Below are positions 34,699 through 43,845 of a DNA stretch of 64,000 nucleotides, one piece after another (position 1 is the first letter of the stretch; the number at the start of each line of letters is the position of its first letter). The stretch covers positions 310,001-374,000 of the forward strand of contig NZ_CP087588.1 in the NCBI RefSeq assembly GCF_020985305.1, given 5' to 3'. A program made the translations under genes and the position numbers. This stretch comes from Croceicoccus sp. Ery15. GTDB lineage: Bacteria > Pseudomonadota > Alphaproteobacteria > Sphingomonadales > Sphingomonadaceae. The notes beneath the pieces were generated by a model that was not told where the DNA came from, did no database searches, and saw only the letters and a program-made list of their open reading frames with translations.

Positions 34699-35133
34699 TT
34701 GCTTCGAATAGCTGCTTTGACCATTACCGCGGCGATGAGCCTTTCCAGCATATCGCCCCTGCGGGCGCAGGAAATGGTCTCGGTCGACCGCATCAACGCC
34801 TGCGTCATGCTCGAGCAGCAATGGATCGCGACAGAGAAGGAATTTGCCTACCAGCACGTCCTTCGCCTCGCAGGCCGTGTACCTGACGACGATGATGGCG
34901 AAATGCTGATCCTCATGGGCCAAGCCTCGCAGATAATCGATCTTCTCGGCCATCATGATTGCGACTGGTATCCCGATCATGCCTTGCGCGACGATGCCTA
35001 CCACTATGCAGCGAGCGCATGCATTGAGGCACGGAACGGGCGGGTCGATCCCGATGCTCCGCCCGTTGAACAACTCTGCGACCGCGGGCAATGGGAAGAC
35101 AATCTAAGCGAACCTGGCTACCCGAGGTTCTGA
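34699..35133 (+). CDS. Hypothetical exported protein, 144 aa
   Basis: TTG start with GAGGAGGG 4-5 bp upstream. Signal peptide MLRIAALTITAAMSLSSISP with likely cleavage after LRAQ or nearby. The mature part has cysteines (INACVMLEQQW, SACIEARNG, EQLCDRGQW) that may form disulfides in the periplasm. It is 10 bp after the preceding gene. No family is recognised. Confidence 0.7.
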   Translation: MLRIAALTITAAMSLSSISPLRAQEMVSVDRINACVMLEQQWIATEKEFAYQHVLRLAGRVPDDDDGEMLILMGQASQIIDLLGHHDCDWYPDHALRDDAYHYAASACIEARNGRVDPDAPPVEQLCDRGQWEDNLSEPGYPRF

Positions 35134-35183
35134 CGTAATTTCGTCGATCCCTGGAATCGAACTGATCGAAGGGAACGGAAAAA

Positions 35184-35426
35184 ATGGTCATCACCCTCTT
35201 CCACGACGCTGGCGACGACACCTACGCTTTCGCTACCGAAGGCGATTTTTATCCCACTATCGAAAGCCTGGGCTTCAGCCCGGCCGTGTGTGGCCAACGC
35301 ATTTCCATTGAAGCCGTCGAAGCTCGGTCGACTACCGCCAGCGGCGGCAAGCTCGACCATTTCCAGCTCTTCACGTTCCTGGACGCAGCCAAGGCGGCTG
35401 GCGCCAAGAAGGTGGGCTGGTACTAA
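35184..35426 (+). CDS. Hypothetical protein, 80 aa
   Basis: Small soluble protein (VITLFHDAGDDTYAFATEGD, ending FLDAAKAAGAKKVGWY). The ribosome site is GGGAACGGAAAAA. Five bases separate its stop from the next start. No family is recognised. Confidence 0.68.
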   Translation: MVITLFHDAGDDTYAFATEGDFYPTIESLGFSPAVCGQRISIEAVEARSTTASGGKLDHFQLFTFLDAAKAAGAKKVGWY

Positions 35427-35431
35427 GACTG

Positions 35432-36025
35432 ATGGCTGCCCATCCTATCCAATCCAGCGAAGAGAGCGGGGACCTCGTCCTCCCGCTCTTGCGCCTGGAC
35501 AATCAGTCACTCGCCCACGCCCTTCAAGCCATCGGCATCCCGGTCACATTTTGCCTTGATGCCGAAGGCTTTCTTGAAGACGTGCGGATCGAAGCTGGCG
35601 GTCTTCGGTGCAAGCCCGATGCTGATCCAGCAAACATCCTTCATGAAGCTGGCCACCTTGCCATATTGCCGCCCGTTCTGCGCTCACGTGCCAATGACGA
35701 TCTTGGCGAGATCGTCGAGGCCCTTGAGGAACTCTACGAGGCCAAGGCCAACGATCCCGAATGGATCGACAGTCCCCTCATGCAAGCAACCCTCCAGATT
35801 TCCGATCCTGAAGCCACAGCCTGGGCCTTCGCGTTCGGCACCGCCTGCGGTTACTCGCCTGACCAGATCATCCAAGACGATCAGTACGACGGGGAAGGCG
35901 ATGGCGTCCGATTCATGCTGGTCCAAAACCAGTACCTCGGAGTCCATGGCCTACGGGCTGCAGGCTTCATCGATCGCGTCAGCCAGTACCCACATCTGAA
36001 GATGTGGACGCAGGACGCGGCCTAA
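35432..36025 (+). CDS. Hypothetical protein with HEAGH (HExxH) motif
   Basis: A 197-residue protein with ANILHEAGHLAILPPVLR near residues 70-87. HEAGH matches the HExxH zinc-binding motif of metallopeptidases, including small ImmA/IrrE-type proteases. A third ligand is not obvious; acidic residues follow (DLGEIVEALEELYEAKANDP). An internal AWAFAFGTACGY segment is hydrophobic. It starts 5 bp after the previous gene, probably by coupling. It might be a peptidase of the module, or the motif may be chance. Confidence 0.68.
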   Translation: MAAHPIQSSEESGDLVLPLLRLDNQSLAHALQAIGIPVTFCLDAEGFLEDVRIEAGGLRCKPDADPANILHEAGHLAILPPVLRSRANDDLGEIVEALEELYEAKANDPEWIDSPLMQATLQISDPEATAWAFAFGTACGYSPDQIIQDDQYDGEGDGVRFMLVQNQYLGVHGLRAAGFIDRVSQYPHLKMWTQDAA

Positions 36026-36128
36026 CCGCTCCTGCATGAAAGGCTGACAAGCAGCCTATCATGGCACCCAATGCGCAATCCCCAAGAGGGCAGGGCTGGT
36101 GAGCTACCAGCTGAAGGAAAACCGCATC

Positions 36129-36286
36129 ATGCAACTCGATCCGCGCATCATCATGCACATCCCGGCTGACGAACCGTTTTACGATCGCCAGCTGCGCGCC
36201 GAGAATATCGAAGATATCTGGCTGCATAAATCCGGAGGGCAGCACCTCGTATTTCTGACCGAAAACGAGATCGCTTACCTTCCCAA
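36129..36286 (+). pseudogene. Hypothetical protein, 3'-truncated by IS21
   Basis: MQLDPRIIMHIPADEPFYDR then QHLVFLTENEIAYLPN, where the IS21 left end (36287) begins. AAGGAAAA lies upstream of the ATG. About 53 residues remain; the frame runs on into IS sequence to 36350. The last recognisable gene of the module on this side. Confidence 0.6.
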
Positions 36287-36409
36287 TGAGAACGGCGGTG
36301 CAAAATTAGACCACGGTAGCGGCGGCGAAGTGCTGCTGCGGGCGGCGTAAAAGTCGTCCACTTTTTCCCTTTTCGCGATGCTGGCGAGGAGGGATGAGGG
36401 ATTTACACC

Positions 36410-37900
36410 GTGGAACTTTACCTGAAGGTTCGTCTTGCCTGCGCGGGCGGCATGAGCGCCCGGGCGGCAGCGAAGCATTTCAACATATCGCGCGACACGG
36501 TCCGCAAGATGCTGTCGTATTCCGAGCCGCCCGGTTACCGTCGCAGCGCCCCGGTGCGGCGACCGAAGCTGGAAGCGTTCATACCGATCATCGACGGCTG
36601 GCTGGATGGGGACCGGTCGGTCCCGCGCAAGCAGCGCCATACGGCGAAGCGTGTGTTCGATCGCCTTCGCGAAGAGCATGGCTTCACCGGAGGCTACACG
36701 ATCATCAAGGATTACATCCGGGATCGGGATCAGCGCAGCCGGGAGATGTTCGTGCCGCTGGCACACGCACCCGGCCATGGGCAGGCAGATTTTGGAGAAG
36801 CTCTGGTCGAGATCGGCGGGGTGGAGCAGAAGGCGCACTTCTTCGTGCTCGATCTGCCGCACAGCGACGCCTGCTACGTACGCGCCTATCCGGCTGCCGT
36901 TGCCGAGGCCTGGATGGACGGCCATGTCCACGCCTTTGCGTTCTTCGGCGCGGTGCCGCTGTCGATCGTCTACGACAACGACCGCTGCCTGGTCTCGAAG
37001 ATCCTGCCTGACGGGACGCGGCTGCGCGCGAGGCTGTTCAGCGCCTTCCTGTCGCACTACCTGATCCGTGATCGTTACGGCCGCCCCGGCAAGGGTAACG
37101 ATAAGGGCGGCGTTGAAGGCCTTGTCGGCTATTGCCGGCGCAACTTCATGGTGCCGATCCCCCGGTTCCCGACATGGGAGGCGTTCAACCTGTGGCTCGA
37201 GGAGCAATGCCGCAAACGGCAGAACGACCGGCTGCGGGGCGAGAGTGAGACGATTGGCGAGAGGCTGCGGCGCGATCTGGCGGCGATGCAGGAACTGCCG
37301 GCTTCCCCCTTCGAGGCCTGTGACCAGACCAGCGGCCAGGTCTCATCGCAGGCGCTGGTGCGTTACCGGACCAACGATTACTCGGTGCCGGTGCGCTTCG
37401 GCCACCAGGAGGTGTGGATCAGGGGCTATGTCGACGAGGTGGTGATCGGTTGCCGGGGCGAGATCATTGCCCGCCATGTGCGCAGCTACGAGCGCGAGGA
37501 TGTGATCTTCGATCCGATCCATTACCTTCCCCTGATCGAACAGAAGATCAATGCCCTCGATCAGGCCGCACCATTGCAGGGCTGGGACCTGCCCGAGGTA
37601 TTTACAACGCTGCGCCGGCTGATGGAGACGCGCATGGGCAAGCATGGCCGGCGCGAATATGTGCAGGTACTGCGCCTGCTGGAGAGCTTCGCTCTGGCCG
37701 ATCTGCATGGCGCGGTGAAGCAGGCCCTTGATATGGGCGCGATCGGCTTCGATGCGGTGAAGCATCTCCTGTTATGCCGGGTGGAGCGCCGCCCGCCCCG
37801 ACTGGACATGGCGATCTATCCCTACCTGCCCAGGGCCAGAGTGGAGACAACATCGGCGCGCTCGTACATGCGGCTGTTGACCGGCGGAGCAGCGGCATGA
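36410..37900 (+). CDS. istA: IS21 transposase IstA
   Basis: A 496-residue transposase with an N-terminal helix-turn-helix (VRLACAGGMSARAAAKHFNI) and an integrase core (GHGQADFGEALVEIGGVEQK, the second Asp in YDNDRCLV, and GNDKGGVEGLVGYCRRNFMV with the Glu). The C-terminal Mu-type domain is present. Its stop overlaps the istB start (ATGA). Intact. Confidence 0.94.
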   Translation: MELYLKVRLACAGGMSARAAAKHFNISRDTVRKMLSYSEPPGYRRSAPVRRPKLEAFIPIIDGWLDGDRSVPRKQRHTAKRVFDRLREEHGFTGGYTIIKDYIRDRDQRSREMFVPLAHAPGHGQADFGEALVEIGGVEQKAHFFVLDLPHSDACYVRAYPAAVAEAWMDGHVHAFAFFGAVPLSIVYDNDRCLVSKILPDGTRLRARLFSAFLSHYLIRDRYGRPGKGNDKGGVEGLVGYCRRNFMVPIPRFPTWEAFNLWLEEQCRKRQNDRLRGESETIGERLRRDLAAMQELPASPFEACDQTSGQVSSQALVRYRTNDYSVPVRFGHQEVWIRGYVDEVVIGCRGEIIARHVRSYEREDVIFDPIHYLPLIEQKINALDQAAPLQGWDLPEVFTTLRRLMETRMGKHGRREYVQVLRLLESFALADLHGAVKQALDMGAIGFDAVKHLLLCRVERRPPRLDMAIYPYLPRARVETTSARSYMRLLTGGAAA

Positions 37901-38664
37901 GCAGCCAAGCTCCCGAACTGCTGCTCGCCAGCCACCTCAAGACGCTCAAGCTGCCAACCTTCCTGCGCGAGCATGACAAGCTGGCCCGGCAATGCGCAGC
38001 AGAGGGCGTAGATCATGTCCGCTACCTTGCTCGGCTTGTCGAACTGGAACTGATCGACCGGGAACGCCGGATGGTCGAGCGCCGGATCAAGGCCGCGCGG
38101 TTCCCGGCCGCCAAGAGCCTCGACAGCTTCGACTTTGCCGCCATTCCGAAGCTCAACAAGATGCAGGTGCTCGAACTGGCGCGTTGTGACTGGATTACCC
38201 GTCGCGAGAACGTCATCGCCCTTGGCCCGTCGGGGACCGGCAAGACCCATGTCGCGATCGGTCTTGGCCTGGCGGCCTGCCAGAAGGGCCTGACGGTCGG
38301 GTTCATCACTGCTTCCGCGCTGGTCAGCGAGATGATGGAGGCACGCGACGAACGCCGCCTACTGCGCTTACACAAGCAGATGACCGGCTATAAGCTTCTC
38401 ATCATCGATGAGCTGGGGTTCGTGCCCCTCTCCAAAACCGGCGCGGAACTGCTGTTCGAGCTGATCTCACAGCGCTACGAACGCGGCTCGACGCTGATCA
38501 CCAGCAACCTGCCGTTCGACGAATGGACCGAGACGTTCGGTTCCGAGCGCCTGACAGGCGCGCTCCTCGACCGGCTCACCCACCACGTCAGCATCCTCGA
38601 GATGAACGGCGAGAGCTATCGCCTGGCCCAGAGCCAGGCACGCAAAGCACGTCCCAACCCCTGA
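37897..38664 (+). CDS. istB: IS21 helper ATPase IstB
   Basis: A 255-residue AAA+ ATPase that helps IstA choose and bend the target. Walker A is GPSGTGKTHVA near residues 109-119 and Walker B is LLIIDELGF near 165-173. The start codon overlaps the istA stop, so translation is coupled. Full length. Confidence 0.94.
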   Translation: MSSQAPELLLASHLKTLKLPTFLREHDKLARQCAAEGVDHVRYLARLVELELIDRERRMVERRIKAARFPAAKSLDSFDFAAIPKLNKMQVLELARCDWITRRENVIALGPSGTGKTHVAIGLGLAACQKGLTVGFITASALVSEMMEARDERRLLRLHKQMTGYKLLIIDELGFVPLSKTGAELLFELISQRYERGSTLITSNLPFDEWTETFGSERLTGALLDRLTHHVSILEMNGESYRLAQSQARKARPNP

Positions 38665-38790
38665 CAGAAACGGCAATCCGGGTGTTGGCGACCCCCGCTC
38701 GGGCTACGCCCTCCCGGCGCTCGCCAACACCCGGATCAAGTGGCCTGGTTTTGCTCCGCCCAATGGACGACTTTTACGCCGCCGTTGACA

Positions 38791-39372
38791 GCCAGTACGA
38801 TGGGCATGGACATCCGCTATGTCGTCACTTCGCTGACCGAAGGCTCGGCCGAGCACATCTATGATACGCTCTACTGCGCGCGCGGTCAGGCCGAAAACCT
38901 GATCAAGCTGCACAAGACCCAGCTGGCCAGCGATCGCACCTCGTGCCGCTCTCCCAACGCCAATCAGATGCGCCTCATCCTGCACACCGCCGCATACTGG
39001 CTCCTGTGGCGCATTCAGCAGGAAATCCCCAAGGCAGCCTCGCTCGCGACCGCCGAGTTCGCAACGTTGCGCCTCAGGCTGCTCAAGGTCGCTGCCCGCG
39101 TCATTGAGAGCGCCACTCGCATCCGTGTCGCCTTCGCGTCAGCCTGTCCCGATGCCTCCGTTTTGAAAGCCATCGCCACCAATCTCAGGCCTGCACCTAC
39201 TTAGGCGGTGCGGCTGTGCCGCCGAACTCCGAGCTCCATTCCATCAACCTCGAAAAGCCCATTGATCCTGACGCGGTGAAAAATGCCGTCGAAGACGCTC
39301 GCCCGGACTACGCCGCCAACGTCAGATCAAGGCCCATCCACTTCGCTGCTGCGGCCTCATGAATAAACCGGG
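38791..39372 (+). mobile_element. IS1380-family fragment, copy 2 (right end only)
   Basis: 582 bp that appear identical to 27841-28422, encoding the last ~138 residues of the IS1380 transposase plus the right end. The left part is missing at the IS21 boundary. The right flank is CTAG (39373-39376), matching the left flank of copy 1. Confidence 0.9.
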
Positions 39373-39406
39373 CTAGCGCTCCACCTCATTCTTCAAGGAG
39401 TCTCTC

Positions 39407-39868
39407 GTGCACCAGACCATTGTTACCTGCGGCAATGCGGATGCCAGCCTCGCGCATGTCCTGACCCACGCTATCGAAACCTCCGACAAGCCTCGGCATC
39501 AGATCGCCCGTGAGATGGGCATGCATCGCGAAACCTTGTTGCGGGTCATGCGCGGCGATCGGACCGTCAGTCTGGATGAGGCCGCGCGCGTCTTCGAACT
39601 GTGCGGCGCGTGCCCGCGCGCCAGCCTGATCCTGACGCTCGCGGGGCAGGAGAATCTGGCCTGCGAATGGATGCGTTGCGAAATGGGCGCTTTTCTCGAG
39701 GAGTTTTTGACCGCGCTGCCCGGACAGCTTGAACGCACATTGGGCAGTCGAGTTGCCGACCTTAGGCCGCGTTGGGCGAATGGCACTTCGCAGCTGATCG
39801 CGCGGATTCTTGCCAAGCATATCGACGATTTTGCCAGTCGGGACATCGGTTTGGCGCTGCCGCGATAG
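39407..39868 (+). CDS. Helix-turn-helix (XRE-like) regulator
   Basis: A 153-residue protein with GTG start and AAGGAG upstream. An HTH of the XRE/Cro type is at about residues 30-60 (KPRHQIAREMGMHRETLLRV, followed by SLDEAARVFELCG). The C-terminal half is helical and acidic (GAFLEEFLTALPGQLER). Such proteins are common on sphingomonad mobile elements as local regulators. It begins just outside the IS1380 composite boundary. The target is unknown. Confidence 0.72.
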   Translation: MHQTIVTCGNADASLAHVLTHAIETSDKPRHQIAREMGMHRETLLRVMRGDRTVSLDEAARVFELCGACPRASLILTLAGQENLACEWMRCEMGAFLEEFLTALPGQLERTLGSRVADLRPRWANGTSQLIARILAKHIDDFASRDIGLALPR

Positions 39869-39916
39869 AGGAAGAAATCCAGGAGGGGCAGTTAAATTAA
39901 TCTGATAGGATTGATC

Positions 39917-40210
39917 ATGAAGATCCACGAACAGCCCGCCGATGAAGCCTGCACAAACGGTGATGCAGTGCATCAGATAGCGCAACCGTCTAGGCTATTG
40001 CGATTGCCCGAAGTCATGGATCGGGTGGGCTTGCGCCGTTCAGCCATCTACCAGAGGATGAAGGAAGGTCGGTTTCCAAGGTCTCGGTCGCTCGGACCGA
40101 AATGTACGGTATGGGTTGAGACCGAAATTGACGCGTGGGTCCAGTCTGTAGAACAAAGCCCATCTAACAAGGATGTATGTTGTCAAATATCGTGCGATGG
40201 TCGCCTCTAG
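39917..40210 (+). CDS. AlpA-family helix-turn-helix regulator
   Basis: A 97-residue protein with an AlpA/HTH_17 domain: LLRLPEVMDRVGLRRSAIYQ, then MKEGRFPRSRSLGPKCTVWV and a final EIDAWVQS, the standard order of this family. AlpA-type regulators usually control integrases or excision of mobile elements. ATG 39917 is preferred to TTG 39911. No integrase gene is found in this window, so it may be a leftover of an integrative element. The C-terminal tail is unusual. Confidence 0.82.
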   Translation: MKIHEQPADEACTNGDAVHQIAQPSRLLRLPEVMDRVGLRRSAIYQRMKEGRFPRSRSLGPKCTVWVETEIDAWVQSVEQSPSNKDVCCQISCDGRL

Positions 40211-40292
40211 GATTACCGAGTGAGGTCGGTAAGTGCATTTAGCCCTACCTGATCATATCGAGGCAAGTGAAGTGTCGTCCGCCTTCGCCGCC

Positions 40293-41615
40293 GGGGACTG
40301 TCAGGAATTTCGTGGGCGGGCGGTTGACCCTTACGCCGCCATGGCTTTGATAAAGCGCTCACCGAATATGACGGCGAACTGGGCCTTTGCCATGGTCCAC
40401 TCACGCGGCGGCATTTTCCACTCTTTCTCCGACCGATTCAAGATCAGATAGAGCAATTTCGTGGCGGCCTCGTCGCTCGGGAAGTGCCCCCTGGCCCTGA
40501 CGGCTCTGCGAAGCTTCGAGTTGAGGGCTTCTATGGAATTCGTGGTGTAAACGATCCGGCGGACCTCGTCCGGGAATGCAAAAAACGGAATGACCTCGGT
40601 CCAGGCCCGCCGCCAGCTCTGGCCGATGGCGGGATAGCGCTGGCCCCAGGGGCCAGCCTCGAACGCGGTGAGCGCCTCCTGTTCGGCGGCCTCGGCGCTG
40701 GGAGCGCGGTAAATGTCCTTGAGCGCCGTCGCCAGCCCTTTGCGGTCCTTCCAGGACACGAAGTCCGTCGAATTGCGCAGCAAATGGACGATGCAGGTCT
40801 GGACGATCGCCTCAGGGAAGATGGCGGTGATGGCCTTGGGGAAGCCCTTGAGCCCATCGACCACGGCAAGCAGGATGTCTTCTGTACCGCGGTTCTTGAG
40901 TTCGTTCATCACCCGCAGCCAGAACTTGGCACCTTCGTTCTGCTCGAGTCACAGACCGAGCACCTCCTTCGAGCCATCGGCGCGGACACCCAGCGCGATG
41001 TAGATGGCCTTGTTACGAACCATGCCTTCATCGCGGATCTTGACCCGGATCGCATCGAAGAGGACGAGCGGGTAAACCGGATCCAGCGGCCGCTGCTGCC
41101 AGCTGGCGACTTCGTCGAGAACGGCGTCGGTCACGGTGCTGATCAGGTCTGGCGACACGCCGATGCCATACAGATCATCTAAATGCCCGGTGATCTCCCG
41201 CGTGCTTATGCCGCGCGCGTACATCGATATGATCTTGTCATCAAAGCCGGGGAAACGGCGCGGGTACTTCGCGATCAGCTGCGGCTCGAAGCTCGACTGA
41301 CGGTCGCGCGGGACATCGATCTCCAGCTTGCCGGCATCTGTGGTCACGCTCTAGCGGCCATAGCCGTTGCGCGTGTTCCCGGCCCCTTGATCGCTGGTCA
41401 GATGGTGATCCATCTCCGCATTCAAGGCCCGCTCGGTCATCGTCTTCTTCAGAGAATCCAGCAAGCCGCCTTGTTCGAAAGCGGCACTGGCAGCATCGCC
41501 AGCCCAAAGCTGGTCCAGCAGCTCATTCGGTATCGCAGGTTCTTTGCGTCGGGACATAGTGGGACTCCTTCTTACCCATTATGCCCGCCCACACACGGAA
41601 TTCCTGACAGTCTCC
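40293..41615 (-). mobile_element. IS256-family element with two nonsense mutations
   Basis: About 1.32 kb. The left end GGGGACTGTCAGGAATTTCG and the right end (complement GGAGACTGTCAGGAATTCCG) are imperfect terminal repeats. The right end sits inside an IS701 remnant. The transposase is disrupted by two in-frame stops. Confidence 0.82.
40331..41557 (-). pseudogene. IS256-family (mutator) transposase with two in-frame stop codons
   Basis: The whole 409-codon frame is conserved from IPNELLDQLWAGDAASAAFE to FGERFIKAMAA, with [39 protein letters not shown] and ARGHFPSDEAATKLLYL. It is broken only by TAG at 41351-41353 and TGA at 40949-40951, all in one frame. The TGA stands where relatives have Trp (GLWLEQ), the TAG where they have a basic residue. 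Single substitutions explain both, so inactivation appears recent. Confidence 0.88.
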
Positions 41616-42546
41616 CTCGCCGGGCAGATGCTGCGCACCCATGTCTTGATACGCTGGGGCGGGCCATCTGCGACACGGACGCGAACGGCGGCGAAGCGGG
41701 CGACAAGTGGGCCCTTCGTCCCGCGCCGCCAACTGACCTTCCACTTCGCCGTCTCCAGCATCGCCTTGGCAGATATCGATTTGGCATCGGGGATGGCGTT
41801 CTTGCGGGGGCGGCCTTTCCCGGTGACCGGAAAGATCATCGCGACATCGTGCATGTAGGCCGTCTGTCTGGACGGAATACCGACCGCCCAGGCAAGGCCA
41901 CGTTCGGAGAGCCCCTGTCGAAACGGCGCGGACATGCCATACCCTGCATCGGTCAGGACACAGGCAAAGGGGACACCGTGCCGCACGGACCCCGGTCAAT
42001 CTCGGCCAGCGCGATCTCGGGCTTGGTTCTGTAAGGGTGGCAATCAGCGGGAACGTCAGTTCGTGCCATTCGGGCCGCATCGCTGGTCCAGCATTCGGGA
42101 AGAAACAGACGCAAACCGACCATGACCGGCATTTCACCTGATGCCAGCGCTTTCGACACCAGTGTCTTACATTTGGCATTCTTGCCAAGCGGCGAGGCAT
42201 ATTGCGGCGACACGCCAACCGCATGGCATCCCTTCTTGGCCACGGCCGCGGCCTTATCGTCGATAATCAGCCAAGCATCGTTGCCGCCCACCTGCCTGTC
42301 GGCTTCGACCTGCAGCTCCGGCTCAAGCGGTTCCTGGTCCCACACACCGCTCGCGAAAAAATGATGCAACCGGTCGTAGCTGACATCGCTCCCGCGCGCG
42401 GCCATCGGCTGTATGCTCTTGCGATCCCCCGGACCGATCAGCCCCGCAATATCTGCTGGACACATCCAGAAGCGCGTCTTGTTTCGCAACGCCACTACAA
42501 ACGGCGCCAGCCACTCTTCCAGTTCGTCACGCCAATCCGTATCCAT
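41616..42546 (-). pseudogene. IS701-family transposase remnant
   Basis: Begins MDTDWRDELEEWLAPFVVAL at 42546 with GGGAGG upstream. It continues MCPADIAGLIGPGDRKSIQP, LIIDDKAAAVAKKGCHAVGV and TKPEIALAEIDR. A frameshift near 41975 separates this from the second part (CVLTDAGYGMSAPFRQGLSE and GKGRPRKNAIPD). The C-terminal third, with the last catalytic residue, is lost at the IS256 insertion. Confidence 0.8.
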
Positions 42547-42667
42547 CACCAGCCTCCCTAAAAGCTGGCTCTCTATGGAGCCGTAGGCGTGCGAATGCAC
42601 AATCACCGGAATCCTCGCCAAAGAATCCCCTGCGCAAACCCGTCAACAAATATCTGCCGAAGTAGTG

Positions 42668-43831
42668 CTAGAACGAGCGGGGCAACCCAAGGCTTTCCGC
42701 AATTCCGTTGCGTACCATTTCATTAGTGATCGGACCGATCCGCCACAAGCGACTGTCGCGCCAATAGCGTTGCATGTCAGTTTCCGCCGAATAGCCCATG
42801 CCGCCAAGAATCTGGATGCCGAGATCGGCGGCCTTGTTGGCGTTTTCCGATGCCATCAGCTTGAGCATGTTGGCCTCAACGCCGACCTTCTCGCCCCGCC
42901 TCTGCTTGTCCGCACAATAGTGAAGCATCAGCTCTGTCGTCTTTTGCATCGTCGCAATATCGGCCAGATAATGCTGCAGGCTCTGGAAGCGCCCGATGAT
43001 CCCGCCGAACGCCTTGCGCTGCTGCATGTAGTCGAGTGCGTCTTCTAGCACGCCGTCGATCACGCCGAGGCAGAACGCGCCGACCATGATGCGCTCGTTG
43101 TTAAGGGTTGGAAGCAGCATGTACCAGGCCTTGTCCGGCTCACCCAGTACGGCGTCATCGGCGACGAACGCATTGTCGAAGTGGATGGAGCAACTGCCCA
43201 TCGAGCGCATGCCAAGTTTGGCCAGAGGCGTGATCTTCATGCCGTCGGTGGTGGTTGGGACCCAGAACAAGGTCAGGCCCTGATGCTTCTTTTCCACCGA
43301 TTTGTCGCTGCGCGCGATGACGAGCAGATAATCCGCGACATGCGCGGAAGAGCTCCAGATTTTTTCACCATTCAGAACCCAGCCCCCATCGACTTTTTCC
43401 GCCGTGGTGGCCATTGCGCCGAGCAGATCAGTGCCGCCAGCCGGTTCGGTAAATGCGATCGCGGCCTTAAGACGGCCGTTGGCGATTTCCGGCAGGAATT
43501 TCGCTTTTTGATCCTCGCTACCGTAGAGGCCGATGGATTTCGAACCGGCGAACGAGGTGATGCCCCAGATCCAGGCAAGGCCGCCCAGCGTCCGCGCCAA
43601 CTCGCGAGCCAGTAGCATCTGCATCACGACATCGCCGCCCTGGCCATCGTAATCTTCCGAAATTCCTACCCCGTGAAAACCGGCTTCAGTGAATTTGTCC
43701 CAAAGGGCGAATGGGTAGTTATGCTCGTCCATTTCAAGGTTACGGGCCCAGTCCTTGGGCGCCTCGTTGTCCACCCAGCGGCGAACCGTGTCCCTGAAGG
43801 CCTGATACTCTTCGGGAAGTTCGAAATCCAT
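42668..43831 (-). CDS. Acyl-CoA dehydrogenase family protein
   Basis: A 387-residue FAD enzyme that introduces a double bond into an acyl-CoA. It has AAIAFTEPAGGTDLLGAMAT, NGEKIWSSSAHVADYLLVIA, the FAD-binding QHYLADIATM segment and the C-terminal LGGMGYSAETDMQRYWRDSR. The usual catalytic Glu is not obvious at its common position, so substrate class is open. ATG 43831 has GAGGAG upstream. In a cluster with P450s and SDRs it probably takes part in side-chain or ring beta-oxidation. Confidence 0.9.
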   Translation of the reverse strand: MDFELPEEYQAFRDTVRRWVDNEAPKDWARNLEMDEHNYPFALWDKFTEAGFHGVGISEDYDGQGGDVVMQMLLARELARTLGGLAWIWGITSFAGSKSIGLYGSEDQKAKFLPEIANGRLKAAIAFTEPAGGTDLLGAMATTAEKVDGGWVLNGEKIWSSSAHVADYLLVIARSDKSVEKKHQGLTLFWVPTTTDGMKITPLAKLGMRSMGSCSIHFDNAFVADDAVLGEPDKAWYMLLPTLNNERIMVGAFCLGVIDGVLEDALDYMQQRKAFGGIIGRFQSLQHYLADIATMQKTTELMLHYCADKQRRGEKVGVEANMLKLMASENANKAADLGIQILGGMGYSAETDMQRYWRDSRLWRIGPITNEMVRNGIAESLGLPRSF

Positions 43832-43845
43832 TGTGCTCTCCTCAA

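Larger units (their letters stand above)
36287..38790 (+). mobile_element. IS21-family insertion sequence
   Basis: About 2,504 bp. The left end TGAGAACGGCGGTG and the complement of the right end TGTCAACGGCGGCG correspond, and GCGGCGTAAAAGTCGTCCA (near 36342) repeats inverted near 38769. It carries istA and istB. Flanks show no target duplication, and the right end abuts exactly the retained IS1380 fragment. Confidence 0.85.
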
